DNA of 59,252 nt from assembly GCA_946404865.1 (NCBI GenBank), contig CAMJFC010000011.1:1-59252 (forward strand), written 5' to 3'. The notes beneath the pieces are model-generated. The model saw nothing but the letters and a program-made list of their open reading frames with translations. It ran no database searches and was not told where the DNA came from. Every line of letters starts with the position of its first letter. The stretch's first letter is position 1. Source of the stretch: an uncultured Prevotellaceae bacterium. Its GTDB lineage: Bacteria > Bacteroidota > Bacteroidia > Bacteroidales > Bacteroidaceae. Below, piece by piece: positions 26,234 through 35,596 of this stretch. Both the position numbers and the translations under genes were made by a program.

Positions 26234-26458
26234 AAATGGCGTTAGCCAAATAGTTGTTCAAAGTTGCCCTCTTCTTGGACTATACATCAAGGAGCAGGAA
26301 TACTTTGACTAATGTCCTTTAACTTCCTTAACTTCTTTAACTTCCGAAAGATGATCATTTAAGGACCGGCCTCGGCTATATGTTTGACAAAAAACACATT
26401 TTGACGATAAACAGAATAATTTCGATTCGGTCTGACACCGTATTTCTCAAAAAAGTAT

Positions 26459-26466
26459 TATCTTTG
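26459..26466 (+). promoter_or_regulatory. -7 box TATCTTTG of the SH3/SPOR-like lipoprotein gene
   Basis: It matches TAnnTTTG exactly and lies 39 bases before the ATG at 26498. No matching -33 TTTG is seen. Confidence 0.6.
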
Positions 26467-26497
26467 TCGCAATAAACCCTAAAACTTACTTTCAACA

Positions 26498-27298
26498 ATG
26501 AAAAAGGAAACATTACTCATGTTGGCGCTGGCACTGGCACTGACCGGTTGCAAAGACACGAAAAACAACGTCGAGACCGCCGACCCACAGCAAAACGAAC
26601 AAAAACAAGAACAGAATGTAAAGGACGACGACGCAGAAGAGGACATGACGCTCGATGCTGACGACGCTGACGACCAAAAGGCGACAGAGAAGAAGACGTC
26701 GGAGGAGAAGACTGCTGATGAGAAGACATCAGATGAACCCCAACAGGCGAAAAACAAAAGTCCGATGGTCTATTGCACTTCCAACGACGGATTCCTCAAT
26801 ATCCGCGAATATCCCAATGCTTCGGCTAAAATCTTGGGCAAGTTGCTCACGGGCGGAGCTGGTGCGGAATACCTCGGCTCAAGCGGCAACTGGTATTACG
26901 TGCGATACAAAGGCACAGAAGGCTATGTCAACAGCAAATACGCTAAGTTGACCGGACTGGAGGAGAGTTCACAACGAGTAGCTGGCTCCAACAGAAAGGT
27001 CTATTATGTGGTCGTGGGCTCCTACGAAAGCCTGAGCGAGGCGAAAAAAGCCATGTATGCGCAGCCCGATGTCCTGGAAGGCTCGAATGTCTATCGTGCG
27101 AAAGACAAGAACGGACGCAAGGTGTTCCGTCAGTGCGATGGCTGCTACTACAGCCGTTCAGAGGCACAAGAACACGTCAAAGGGCTCAATGACTTTTTAG
27201 ACATCAACGCATGGATTTGGGAGTCTGACGGCCCCGCTCCCTGTGTCTATCAAGGCATCGGTCTCAACGGCGAACCGTCGAGTATCGAACCGAAATGA
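26498..27298 (+). CDS. Lipoprotein with bacterial SH3 domain and SPOR-like C-terminus
   Basis: A 266-residue lipoprotein (lipid Cys about 18, ALTGCKD). A long acidic, Lys/Glu/Asp/Thr-rich linker (about 22-88) leads to an SH3b domain (about 90-148: LNIREYPNASAKILGKL, YLGSSGNWYYVRY, GYVNSKYAKLTG). The last 110 residues contain VYYVVVGSYESLSEAKKAM, which resembles a SPOR-type repeat. SH3b and SPOR modules bind peptidoglycan, so the protein may bridge outer membrane and cell wall. Binding is inferred from domains only. Confidence 0.85.
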   Translation: MKKETLLMLALALALTGCKDTKNNVETADPQQNEQKQEQNVKDDDAEEDMTLDADDADDQKATEKKTSEEKTADEKTSDEPQQAKNKSPMVYCTSNDGFLNIREYPNASAKILGKLLTGGAGAEYLGSSGNWYYVRYKGTEGYVNSKYAKLTGLEESSQRVAGSNRKVYYVVVGSYESLSEAKKAMYAQPDVLEGSNVYRAKDKNGRKVFRQCDGCYYSRSEAQEHVKGLNDFLDINAWIWESDGPAPCVYQGIGLNGEPSSIEPK

Positions 27299-27330
27299 GC
27301 ATAAGAAAGTGATAGAACGACCTTGAAAGG

Positions 27331-27987
27331 ATGAGATACATGTACAACCCCAAAACATTTCTGCGGTGCATCTGTACGGCGGCCATGAGCGTGGCATTGA
27401 TAACACTCTTTGCCGGGTGTCTGGGCAACCCCCACCGTATCAACGGGAAGAAAACGGGACAACCCATCATGGACGGATGGACACGCCAACAGGCTGGCGA
27501 ATTTTGGTTGGCCGCGACGCTGACCGACAACTGGTCCGATGTCATCAATGCGAAACGGGGATGGATGACAGCCGAGGAGTTGGCATCACTCAGCAATGTC
27601 AACGTAAAAGTGACGTTGCCCGTACATCCGGAAAACCCTATGCCTAAGATGGGTGTCACCTACAGACAGAAATCAACTGGTGGATATATCACTTTCCGCG
27701 ACTCGGTGATTGTGGGCGATACGCTGCACACCATCGGAGTGGCCGACTATCAGTTGTGTGAACCCTTGTATTTCTCCTTTAACGAGAAGGGTGCCACATC
27801 GATGGTGCAGAACCGAGGAAAAGGCATTTTCACCCTCTACCACATGAACCGCGTCCGCAACCGTGAGGATGGTACCGCCAGGTATGAGCCGCAATGGGAT
27901 GCCGCCGTCATCAGCGTCTTCCCCGGTGCCGACAGTCTCCTCATCTGCCGTGGCAACACCATCTACGAGGCATATACCGCCGAATAA
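27331..27987 (+). CDS. Hypothetical lipoprotein, 218 residues
   Basis: The signal peptide is unusually long, with lipobox FAGCLGN (Cys about 30). The mature part includes GWTRQQAGEFWLAATLTDNWSD and a possible beta-rich domain; no family was recognised. It lies 32 bases after the SH3 lipoprotein and probably shares its transcript. A bidirectional hairpin closes the unit. Confidence 0.75.
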   Translation: MRYMYNPKTFLRCICTAAMSVALITLFAGCLGNPHRINGKKTGQPIMDGWTRQQAGEFWLAATLTDNWSDVINAKRGWMTAEELASLSNVNVKVTLPVHPENPMPKMGVTYRQKSTGGYITFRDSVIVGDTLHTIGVADYQLCEPLYFSFNEKGATSMVQNRGKGIFTLYHMNRVRNREDGTARYEPQWDAAVISVFPGADSLLICRGNTIYEAYTAE

Positions 27988-28046
27988 AAGCATGCAATAG
28001 TTTGGCATGCAGCTGATGATATATGAAATAGAATAGCCGAAATACC

Positions 28047-28092
28047 GATACGGTGCAAAAGTTGAATTGTTTTCAAACTTTTGCACCGTATC
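28047..28092. terminator. Bidirectional terminator between convergent genes
   Basis: GATACGGTGCAAAAGTT (28047-28063) and AACTTTTGCACCGTATC (28076-28092) form a perfect 17-base stem with a 12-base loop. It separates the + lipoprotein from the minus-strand DPP7 gene. Confidence 0.75.
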
Positions 28093-28114
28093 AATATTAT
28101 TTGTTCGCAGTAGT

Positions 28115-30235
28115 TTATTTGGCGTTGATTTCCTGGAGGAGACGGTCGGCATGTCCCCAACGGTCCATCATATAGAGCACGAAACGGATGTCAACTCCGA
28201 TGCAACGGGCCAGCTTCGTGTCGAAGAAGATGTCGGACGAGAGACTGTCCCAGTTGCCGTCGAACGCCAACCCGATGAGGCGTCCCTGTCCGTCGAACAT
28301 TGGCGAACCGCTATTGCCACCCGTGATGTCGTTATTGGTCAGGAAACAGAGGTTCATCGTACCCGAGGTGGCATCGGTATAACGTCCGAAGTCTTTGGCC
28401 GACAGCAACTCGTGCATGATAGGCTCGGCGAAATAATCGTGGTTGGGGTCGGTGGTCGATTTCATTTTCTTCACCAAGCTCTCCGGCGTGGTGTAGTAAC
28501 CCGAGGGTGAACCGCCCAACTCATAACCGCCCACCTGTCCGTAGCTCAGACGCATGGTGAAGTTGGCATCGCTGTAGTGGGGCATATCCTGCTCCATACG
28601 CACCACGGCGGCACAGAGCAGGCGCTCCTGCTCCTCGATGGTCTCCGAAGGCCCGCGCACAGCCTCAACCATACCCCACACCACCTCGTAAAGGCCTAAG
28701 CCGTACTCAAAACCGGGGTCTTTCTGGAATTTCTCTTTATTGAAATACAACTTCTTACCTTTCTTCATCAAGGCCGATTTCTTGTAGAGATAATTGACAT
28801 AAGCCTGATAGTCGTTGCCGAACTTCGTCTGAATGGTTTTGTAGAACGAAGGCAGATAGCGACCGTCAACATGCTCGGCATAGTTTTTCAACATGGCGGC
28901 CATCACCTCTTTGTCGAGTGCCTCGTCCCATTCCTTGCTGTTGTCTTCAAACTGGATGTATTGCTTGTCGGGTTTGTCTGCCGGTCCTTTCACCTCCGAG
29001 CCGTTGATGATTTTACGTGCCCGCACGGCAAACTCGCTCGTTGACCACAGCGACTCATAGAAATAGTTAAACGCCCGGTTGGTGTTGAACTGCTCGTTAT
29101 AGGCCTTACGCAGTTTGTCGAAATCGAGTTGTCCTTTCAAATAGCCCGTCGAGTCCTGCCATGCGCGTATGCGCTGCTCGAAACGCTCTTTCTGCGGGAT
29201 GATACCGATAGAGTCGATACATTTGTTCATACCCATCGAGTTCTTCCAGTAGTTGGCACTCTGCGCATACTTCGAATCGTACTTGATACGCACTGCTTCT
29301 GATGCCTCCATGTGGCGCCGCATGATTTCCTGCTTCACGCCACGCACTTGCACACGCACCGCATTCTCGCCATCGCGCATATTCTTAATACCGTAGGAAG
29401 AGAGGTAGCGCTCGGTGCTGCCCGGATAGCCGATGGTCATGGCATAGTCGCCATCCTTATAGCCTTGGAGCGACACGGGCGACCAGTATTTGGGGTGATA
29501 GGGCACATTGTCCTTGCTGTAGGCGGCAGGACCGTTGGTCTTCGGGTCGGCATAGATACGAAACACGGAGAAATCGCACGTCTGGCGGGGCCACATCCAG
29601 TTGTCCGTATCGCCGCCATACTTACCCATTGACTTGGGAACGGTGAAGACCAGCCGCAGGTCGGTGAAGTCCTGATAGGTGGTGGCATAGAACGCGTTGC
29701 CCTCGTAGAAGGGGTCGATGCTCACGTGGTAGGTGGTATCGATGCGCTTGGCTTCGTCGGTCAAGGCGTGTGTCAATGAGTCGATGAGTGATTCACGGCC
29801 GTCGCTGCCCAGTTCATAATAGCCCAGCGCTTTCACCTGGTCGGTGATGTCCTTCTGGTCAATCATGAAACTGACGAACATATCCTCATTGGGCAGTTCC
29901 TCTTCATAACTTTTGGCATAGAAACCGTTGAGCAGATAGTCGTGCTCGACCGTTGAATGGGTGCGGATGGCATCGAAACCGCAATGGTGGTTGGTAAAGA
30001 CCAAGCCGTTGGGTGACACGACCACACCGGTGCAATAGCCGCTGAAATTGACCACGGCGTTTTTGATGGCGTTGTCACCAGAGTACAAACCTTCATAAGG
30101 CACTTGGAAACCCTCGGCCTGCATCTGCGCATAGACAGCAGGAGGTAGGTTGTAGAGCGTCCACATGCCTTCATCGGCGCGGGCGGTTACCATCGCCATC
30201 ACGCCGGCGATTAACAAAAAAGTCTTTTTCATCAT
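28115..30235 (-). CDS. S46 family dipeptidyl-peptidase, DPP7 type
   Basis: A 706-residue periplasmic serine exopeptidase that releases N-terminal dipeptides. The start at 30235 (or 30232) gives a signal peptide ending TARA; an ATG at 30265 adds an odd leader. The triad is His about 84 (TNHHCGFDA), Asp in GGDTDNWMWPR and Ser in GGNSGSPMFD. Eighteen residues after that Ser is Gly in FDGNW. In the family this position separates DPP7 (Gly, hydrophobic P1) from DPP11 (Arg, acidic P1), so the enzyme should be DPP7-like. It supports growth on peptides. It is the last of a run of minus-strand genes, behind a repeat. Confidence 0.94.
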   Translation of the reverse strand: MMKKTFLLIAGVMAMVTARADEGMWTLYNLPPAVYAQMQAEGFQVPYEGLYSGDNAIKNAVVNFSGYCTGVVVSPNGLVFTNHHCGFDAIRTHSTVEHDYLLNGFYAKSYEEELPNEDMFVSFMIDQKDITDQVKALGYYELGSDGRESLIDSLTHALTDEAKRIDTTYHVSIDPFYEGNAFYATTYQDFTDLRLVFTVPKSMGKYGGDTDNWMWPRQTCDFSVFRIYADPKTNGPAAYSKDNVPYHPKYWSPVSLQGYKDGDYAMTIGYPGSTERYLSSYGIKNMRDGENAVRVQVRGVKQEIMRRHMEASEAVRIKYDSKYAQSANYWKNSMGMNKCIDSIGIIPQKERFEQRIRAWQDSTGYLKGQLDFDKLRKAYNEQFNTNRAFNYFYESLWSTSEFAVRARKIINGSEVKGPADKPDKQYIQFEDNSKEWDEALDKEVMAAMLKNYAEHVDGRYLPSFYKTIQTKFGNDYQAYVNYLYKKSALMKKGKKLYFNKEKFQKDPGFEYGLGLYEVVWGMVEAVRGPSETIEEQERLLCAAVVRMEQDMPHYSDANFTMRLSYGQVGGYELGGSPSGYYTTPESLVKKMKSTTDPNHDYFAEPIMHELLSAKDFGRYTDATSGTMNLCFLTNNDITGGNSGSPMFDGQGRLIGLAFDGNWDSLSSDIFFDTKLARCIGVDIRFVLYMMDRWGHADRLLQEINAK

Positions 30236-30286
30236 AGTATAATCATTAAAATATTGTTTATTCAATTACTGACCCCACTAAGGCGA

Positions 30287-30359
30287 AGGGAAACCGGCTG
30301 GCGCCCTTGAGGAAACGACGCTGCTGATGACGCTTCTGAGGGAAACCGGCTGGCGCCCT
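30287..30359. repeat. 21-base direct repeat, period 52
   Basis: AGGGAAACCGGCTGGCGCCCT occurs at 30287-30307 and, unchanged, at 30339-30359, between the flippase stop and the DPP7 start. Each copy contains the palindrome GGCGCC. Confidence 0.85.
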
Positions 30360-30363
30360 GTAG

Positions 30364-31824
30364 TTACTTCCTCAATCCTTTCAGTTTCTGGATGAGAGGG
30401 GTGAGGGGGAAATCCTTTTTCACCATGTAAACGACAAAGACGACGAGCAGCAGGGTGTTCACCAATATGGCTGCCCATAAGGACAGATACTTGTTGGCCA
30501 GCGTCATGCCCACAAAGAGCACCGTAGTGAGCAGCACGTAAATCATCATCTCTTGCATGGGATAGTTGATGGGATTCTTCTTCTGTCCCACGATATAGGA
30601 AAGCACCATGGCTGTGGCGTAGCCCGCGAAGCCTCCCCATGCGCAGGCGATATAGCCCACCTGAGGCACAAAGATGATGTTGACGAGCAACAGCACGATG
30701 CAACCGGCAAGTGAGAACCACAGTCCCCAGATGGTCTTTTCAATCAGTTTATACCAGAACGAGAGGTTGAAATAGACTCCCATCATGATTTCGGCCGCCA
30801 TGACGATAGGCACCACACGCAGTCCGTCCCAATAGTCGCGTCCGATGATATAACGCAGAATATCGAGGTAGGCCACCACCGCGAGAAAGGCGAAGAGGGT
30901 GAAGATGAGGAAATACTTCATCGCCTTGGCATAATACTCTTTGCTGTCTTTATCCTTACGCTTACCGAATACGATGGGTTCATACGCGTAGCGGAAGGCT
31001 TGTGTGATCATGGCCATAATCATCGCTATCTTGGCCGCAGCACCATAGATACCTAAGTCCACCTGTCCCTGATGACCCTCAACGAGTTTAGGATAGAGTA
31101 TTTTATCTGCCGCCTGATTGAGGATACCCGCCAGCCCAAGCACGAGGATAGGCCAACTGTAAGAGAACATGCGTTTCATCAATGCGGTGTCGAACCCATG
31201 GCACACCTCTTTCAACTCAGGATAGAAGAAGAACGTGACAAGTCCTGTACAAATCAGGTTGATATAGAACACCCACACCACATCGGTGGCATGACCCGTG
31301 AAGAGGGGCAGCACCAAGAACGCAAGAAGGTTGAGCACGACGTTCAACACGATGAACAACATCTTCAAAGAGAAGAAGCGTACGGGTTTGTGCTGATAAC
31401 GCAGATAGACAAAGGGGATGGCCTGGATGGCATCGAGCGACACCACGGCAGCCATTGTCCACACATATTCAGGATGGTCGGCATATCCCAAGAACGATGA
31501 CACGGGACCTATCGCCAACAACACGCCGAGAAAGAACACGACGGCCAAAGTGCCCACACAGATGAGTGATGTGCTGAACACTTTCTTCGGATTCTCCTCT
31601 TCTTTGTTCGCATAATTGAGGAAGGTCGTCTCCATGCCAAACGTTAGCAGCACCATAATCAGTGCCGTATAAGCATATACGTTGGTCACCACGCCATAGC
31701 CGCCGCTTTCCGCAGCTATCTTAGCGGTATAGAGGGGCACGAGCAGATAGTTGAGGAAACGCCCCACGATGCTGCTCATTCCATAAATGACCGTATCTTT
31801 TGCCAGACCTTTAAAACTTGCCAT
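30364..31824 (-). CDS. Polysaccharide flippase-type membrane protein (MOP/Wzx superfamily)
   Basis: A 486-residue protein with about 14 transmembrane helices. It begins MASFKGLAKDTVIYGMSSIVGRFLNYLL, as is typical of polysaccharide transport proteins of the MATE/MOP superfamily, which flip lipid-linked glycans across the inner membrane. No glycosyltransferase cluster is next to it, so the cargo cannot be inferred. It lies 17 bases after the SpmAB-like gene and likely shares the fabG-spmAB transcript. Confidence 0.88.
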   Translation of the reverse strand: MASFKGLAKDTVIYGMSSIVGRFLNYLLVPLYTAKIAAESGGYGVVTNVYAYTALIMVLLTFGMETTFLNYANKEEENPKKVFSTSLICVGTLAVVFFLGVLLAIGPVSSFLGYADHPEYVWTMAAVVSLDAIQAIPFVYLRYQHKPVRFFSLKMLFIVLNVVLNLLAFLVLPLFTGHATDVVWVFYINLICTGLVTFFFYPELKEVCHGFDTALMKRMFSYSWPILVLGLAGILNQAADKILYPKLVEGHQGQVDLGIYGAAAKIAMIMAMITQAFRYAYEPIVFGKRKDKDSKEYYAKAMKYFLIFTLFAFLAVVAYLDILRYIIGRDYWDGLRVVPIVMAAEIMMGVYFNLSFWYKLIEKTIWGLWFSLAGCIVLLLVNIIFVPQVGYIACAWGGFAGYATAMVLSYIVGQKKNPINYPMQEMMIYVLLTTVLFVGMTLANKYLSLWAAILVNTLLLVVFVVYMVKKDFPLTPLIQKLKGLRK

Positions 31825-31841
31825 TTTTTACTCTTTCACTT

Positions 31842-33071
31842 TTAAAAGAATATGTACGCCAATGCTATTGCGGCGATGATACCGGCGAGGTCGGCCAACA
31901 GACCGCATGTGACGGCATGACGTGTGTATTTAATACTTACAGAGCCGAAATAAACGGCGAGGATGTAAAAGGTGGTGTCGGTACTGCCCTGGAAAAGACA
32001 ACTCAGTCTGCCGACAAACGAGTCGGGACCATAGTTGGTCATCGCGTCCATCATCATGCCGCGAGCACCACTGCCCGAGAGTGGTTTCATCAAGGCCGTT
32101 GGCAACGCATCGACAAAGGCGGTGTCAAACCCTATGGCTCCCACCAGCCATCCCACAGCATGCAGCAGCCAGTCCATGGCACCCGATGCGCGAAACACGC
32201 CGATGGCCACAAGAAACGCCACCAGATAGGGGATGATGCGCACGGCTGTGGTGAATCCGTCCTTGGCACCATCGATGAACGCGTCATACACGTTGATTTT
32301 CTTGGACATGCCCGCCACAATAAACCCCACGATGATGAGCATGAGCAGGATGCTTGTCACCGACACGCTCACCTTGTCAACCATCATGGCATCGAGCTGC
32401 ATAAAACCCCACACCATGGCCGCCATGAAAAGGCTCACGCCGCCAAGGGCCAGCACCAAGGTTCGGTTGAACAGGTTGATGCGCTGATAGATGGATGTGA
32501 CGATAATACCCACCAACGTGGCTACGGCGGTGGCGATGAGGATGGGGATGAACACATCGGTGGGCTGTGCCGCCCCTTGCTGCGCCCGATAGGACAGGAT
32601 AGACACCGGGATGATGGTCAGCCCGCTGGTGTTGAGCACCAGAAACATAATCATCGGGTTGGTGGCCGTGTCTTTTTTCGTGTTCAACTCCTGCATCTGC
32701 TCCATCGCCTTCAGTCCGAGCGGTGTGGCCGCATTGTCCAATCCTAACATATTGGCAGAGATATTCATGAAGATGGAGCCCGTGGCAGGATGCCCCTTGG
32801 GAATGTCGGGAAACAATTTCGTGAACACAGGCGACAGGATGCGCGCCAGGAAATTGACCAGTCCAGCCCGTTCACCTATCTTCATGATTCCCAACCAAAG
32901 GGCGAGCATACCCGTCAGTCCGATGGAAATCTCAAAAGCGCTCTTCGCCGTGTCGAACGTGGAATCCATCATGGCGGGAAACACGCTCACATCGCCCAAC
33001 AAACACAGTTTCGCCAACCCTACTATAAAGGCGATGACGAAAAATGCAATCCATATATAATTAAGTACCAT
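31842..33071 (-). CDS. Fused SpmA-SpmB-like nucleoside-recognition (Gate domain) membrane protein
   Basis: A 409-residue protein with about ten transmembrane helices and two Gate/nucleoside-recognition domains. The first half resembles SpmA (GKAKSAF-type region here DTAKSAFEISIGLTGMLALW, GSIFMNISANMLGLDNAATP), the second SpmB (VRIIPYLVAFLVAIGVFRASG, GSGARGMMMDA). In spore formers SpmA and SpmB are separate and affect core dehydration. In non-sporulating Bacteroidetes a fused form is common and its substrate is unknown. Six bases separate it from fabG upstream. Confidence 0.9.
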   Translation of the reverse strand: MVLNYIWIAFFVIAFIVGLAKLCLLGDVSVFPAMMDSTFDTAKSAFEISIGLTGMLALWLGIMKIGERAGLVNFLARILSPVFTKLFPDIPKGHPATGSIFMNISANMLGLDNAATPLGLKAMEQMQELNTKKDTATNPMIMFLVLNTSGLTIIPVSILSYRAQQGAAQPTDVFIPILIATAVATLVGIIVTSIYQRINLFNRTLVLALGGVSLFMAAMVWGFMQLDAMMVDKVSVSVTSILLMLIIVGFIVAGMSKKINVYDAFIDGAKDGFTTAVRIIPYLVAFLVAIGVFRASGAMDWLLHAVGWLVGAIGFDTAFVDALPTALMKPLSGSGARGMMMDAMTNYGPDSFVGRLSCLFQGSTDTTFYILAVYFGSVSIKYTRHAVTCGLLADLAGIIAAIALAYIFF

Positions 33072-33077
33072 ACAATC

Positions 33078-33809
33078 TTAGGTGTAGAGTCCGCCATTGA
33101 TGTTGATGACTTCGCCGGTGATGTAGGCAGCCTCGTCTGAGGCCAAGAACGCAGCCAGGGCGGCAACCTCCTCGGGACGACCGAAGCGACCGACAGGTAT
33201 CATCTTCTTCAAATCGTCCTCGGGCAGTCCCTTGGTCATGTCGGTATCAATGAATCCCGGCGCGATGGCATTGACGGTGATGGCCCGTTGCGCCACCTCC
33301 TGAGCCAGTGCCTTGGTGGCACCGATAAGGGCCGCCTTGGCCGCACTGTAATTGGTTTGTCCGGGCAGTCCCTTGACACCAGAGAGCGAGGCCACATTGA
33401 TGATGCGCCCGCCACGCCGACGAGGCATCATATGCTTGAGCAACCTCCGGGTGATATAGTAGAATCCGTTGAGCGTGGTGTCGAGCACCTTGTGCCAATC
33501 TTCGTCGGGCATCATAAAGAGCGTGTTGTCGCGACGGATACCCGCATTGTTGACCAAGACAGCGATATAGTCATCGGGGTGAGACTGTTCCCAACTGTCC
33601 AATGCCTGGTCGATGCCGGCCTTGTCGGCCACGTCAAAGGGCAACAGTTCTGCCTGTCCGCCCTCCTGCTCAATCTGTGCCTTCACCTCCTCAGCGGCAC
33701 TGCTGTTGGAATGGTAATTGATGATGACGGGCATCCCGGTCTTTGCCAGTTTGATGGCGATAGCCTTCCCGATGCCTCTCGACGCTCCTGTTACGAGTAT
33801 GTATTTCAT
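33078..33809 (-). CDS. fabG: 3-oxoacyl-[acyl-carrier-protein] reductase-like SDR
   Basis: A 243-residue short-chain dehydrogenase. The start MKYILVTGASRGIG at 33809 is preferred to an ATG 27 bases upstream, since it begins at the Rossmann strand. TGASRGIG binds the cofactor; NNAG, the Ser of the catalytic set (VASLSG) and YSAAK follow; the end GEVININGGLYT is FabG-like. FabG reduces beta-ketoacyl-ACP in fatty-acid elongation. No other fab genes are adjacent, so a specialised role, for example in aryl polyene synthesis, cannot be excluded. Confidence 0.88.
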   Translation of the reverse strand: MKYILVTGASRGIGKAIAIKLAKTGMPVIINYHSNSSAAEEVKAQIEQEGGQAELLPFDVADKAGIDQALDSWEQSHPDDYIAVLVNNAGIRRDNTLFMMPDEDWHKVLDTTLNGFYYITRRLLKHMMPRRRGGRIINVASLSGVKGLPGQTNYSAAKAALIGATKALAQEVAQRAITVNAIAPGFIDTDMTKGLPEDDLKKMIPVGRFGRPEEVAALAAFLASDEAAYITGEVININGGLYT

Positions 33810-33841
33810 TTGTTTCGCTTGATGATGGTTGAACAAAAAAT

Positions 33842-33866
33842 CAGATAATCTGTTTCATGATGAAAC
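33842..33866. promoter_or_regulatory. Two adjoining palindromes in the fabG leader
   Basis: CAGATAATCTG (33842-33852) and GTTTCATGATGAAAC (33852-33866) are each near-perfect palindromes sharing one base. They lie between the promoter and the fabG start and are candidate operator sites. Confidence 0.45.
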
Positions 33867-33871
33867 GGTTG

Positions 33872-33902
33872 CAAAAGTACTAATATTTTGTGAAATGAAC
33901 AA
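33872..33902 (-). promoter_or_regulatory. fabG-spmAB-flippase operon promoter
   Basis: On the minus strand TACTTTTG (33872-33879) matches the -7 consensus; TTG (33900-33902) lies 20 bases upstream as a -33 element. The leader is about 60 bases. Confidence 0.55.
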
Positions 33903-33936
33903 CAGTTTACTGAAGATGTTACGCCAAAGGCACATA

Positions 33937-35088
33937 TTAACGGGCAGGACTTGCCGACAGCAGTTGGGCATAGGCGATGGCTCCCAACAGGAAGCAGCCT
34001 GTGCCGTAGTCCTCAAAGTCGGGGGTCTTGTCATAGGCGAGGGGCTGACCGGCAGAGGGGTCTTTGCCTGTGCCCTGCACATAACCTAAAAAACCGTCGG
34101 GATGTACGCAGTCACGAACCAAAGCCTGCCATGCGCGGTCGCAAGCCTCACGGTATTTCTTGCCCTTGAGCAGACCGTGGCGCAGTCCCCAGCTCATGCC
34201 ATAAAGGAAAAGGCTGGTGCCTGTCAGTTCCATGCCCGCATAGTTGCTGCTCACCAGACTGGGATTCCACATGCCGTCAGTCCGCTGGCACCGCAACAGC
34301 GCACGGCTCATTCTGACAAAATCACGTTTCAACAACCGGTAATAACGACGGATGACCGGATTGTCGGGCATAGCCTGCACATCACTCATGACGCGGACAA
34401 GCGCGGCATAGACCCATCCGCTGCCACGGCTCCAATAGCAGTTTTTGCCATCGGGCTCGGCGTATGGCGGCACATAGTCTTTGTCGCGCCACCATAGTCC
34501 GTCGGCGGTATTGAACAATCCACCGGCCAGCGTGTCGCGGCACCACACGTACATCTTCATCGCATGGTCGATATATTTCTGCTCGCCTGTGGCACGATAC
34601 ATCTTGCTATAAACGGGCATGGACATCTGTATGGCATCAATCCAAGTCCACCAACCTATCTTGGTGGTCATCTGATAGTCCAGGTTTTCGCGCACATGTG
34701 TCATCATCCGTTCATCGCCCGTCATCATATAACGGTCAAGATAGGTCTGTCCGCAGCACTGGTCGTCAGCATGGCAGGTGGTGACGCCGTGGCGTGGCAT
34801 CCACTCATGGAAATCGGCCCAGCGGTCGGTATAATCGAGATAGCGCTGTTCGGGAGCCATCTGATGGAGTGCCATCAGTCCTTCGTAATACACAGCCCTC
34901 GTCCAAAGGTTACTGGGCCGGATACGTCCCACATTTGTGGGCTCAGTGGGGTCGGCATACTTCTCCATGAAATAGGCGTTCACCCGCTGTGCCGTCTTGA
35001 GCACCTCGGTTGCTGTGGTCTGTTGCGCAGAAGCCGTGGCCGTGGCCATGACCATCACCGCCAACAGTAGATATACGATTCGTTTCAT
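33937..35088 (-). CDS. GH105 family unsaturated glycuronyl hydrolase-like protein
   Basis: A 383-residue (alpha/alpha)6-barrel protein with signal peptide (ending ASAQ). Features of GH105/GH88 are TRAVYYEGLMAL, ADDQCCGQTYLD with the catalytic Asp, WWTWIDAIQMSMPVYSK, WSRGSGWVYAAL and the end DYGTGCFLLGAIAYAQLL. Known members remove unsaturated galacturonic or glucuronic acid from pectin-lyase products. No lyase or SusCD pair is adjacent, so it is an isolated enzyme here. Periplasmic location is expected. Confidence 0.9.
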   Translation of the reverse strand: MKRIVYLLLAVMVMATATASAQQTTATEVLKTAQRVNAYFMEKYADPTEPTNVGRIRPSNLWTRAVYYEGLMALHQMAPEQRYLDYTDRWADFHEWMPRHGVTTCHADDQCCGQTYLDRYMMTGDERMMTHVRENLDYQMTTKIGWWTWIDAIQMSMPVYSKMYRATGEQKYIDHAMKMYVWCRDTLAGGLFNTADGLWWRDKDYVPPYAEPDGKNCYWSRGSGWVYAALVRVMSDVQAMPDNPVIRRYYRLLKRDFVRMSRALLRCQRTDGMWNPSLVSSNYAGMELTGTSLFLYGMSWGLRHGLLKGKKYREACDRAWQALVRDCVHPDGFLGYVQGTGKDPSAGQPLAYDKTPDFEDYGTGCFLLGAIAYAQLLSASPAR

Positions 35089-35106
35089 TCTTGGAGAGGG
35101 GGAATC

Positions 35107-35529
35107 TCAACGTTCGACGGTCAACATGCTTAGTGCGCGGTTTTCAGCCGCCTCCATTTGTTCGCGCTCGCCCGGCCCTTTGTCATTGATGCCGCAGAGG
35201 TGGAGGATGCCATGGATGATGACTCGGTGGAGTTCATCATCGTAGTTGGTGCCTTGCTCCTCGGCATTGGAACGCACTGTGTCGAGCGAGATAACGATAT
35301 CACCGTTGATGGTGTCGCCTTCGTCGTAATCAAACGTGATGATGTCTGTATAATAATCGTGTCCGAGATACTGTCGGTTCACCTCCAAAATCTTCTCGTC
35401 GTCGACGAAGAGATAGCCAACATCGCCGATTTTCTTGCCATACGAAGCTGCCACCTGTTTAATCCAAGCTGAGGTGTCGCGGCGGCGTATCTTCGGCATA
35501 GCCACATTTTCATGGTTGTATGTAATCAT
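35107..35529 (-). CDS. ybeY: Endoribonuclease YbeY
   Basis: A 140-residue metallo-endoribonuclease for 16S rRNA 3'-end maturation. The metal site is HGILHLCGINDK with a third ligand in the following segment (GEREQM), where the usual third His is displaced as in other Bacteroidetes forms. FLFVDDEKI-type region (here YLFVDDEKILEVNRQYL) and TDIITFDY are also typical. It is downstream of coaD and upstream of GH105. Confidence 0.95.
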   Translation of the reverse strand: MITYNHENVAMPKIRRRDTSAWIKQVAASYGKKIGDVGYLFVDDEKILEVNRQYLGHDYYTDIITFDYDEGDTINGDIVISLDTVRSNAEEQGTNYDDELHRVIIHGILHLCGINDKGPGEREQMEAAENRALSMLTVER

Positions 35530-35596
35530 TGGGTTTAAAGTTTAGGGATGAGGGTTAAGGGTTTAGCGTTCAATAAGTAGTCGTATGTCATGTTTT

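Larger units (their letters stand above)
25855..26497. other. 643-bp divergent intergenic region (metK / SH3 lipoprotein)
   Basis: It holds a CATTCAA-rich low-complexity run next to metK, the metK promoter, an inverted repeat at 26130-26192, a dispersed palindrome at 26208-26233, a CT-rich module at about 26308-26346 and the promoter of the + gene. No protein gene or known riboswitch fold was recognised. Confidence 0.6.

Noticed and set aside
31818..32747. 309-codon + frame opposite the SpmAB gene
   Set aside because: It is an antisense shadow rich in His, Gly and Gln; the minus-strand gene has clear domain structure.
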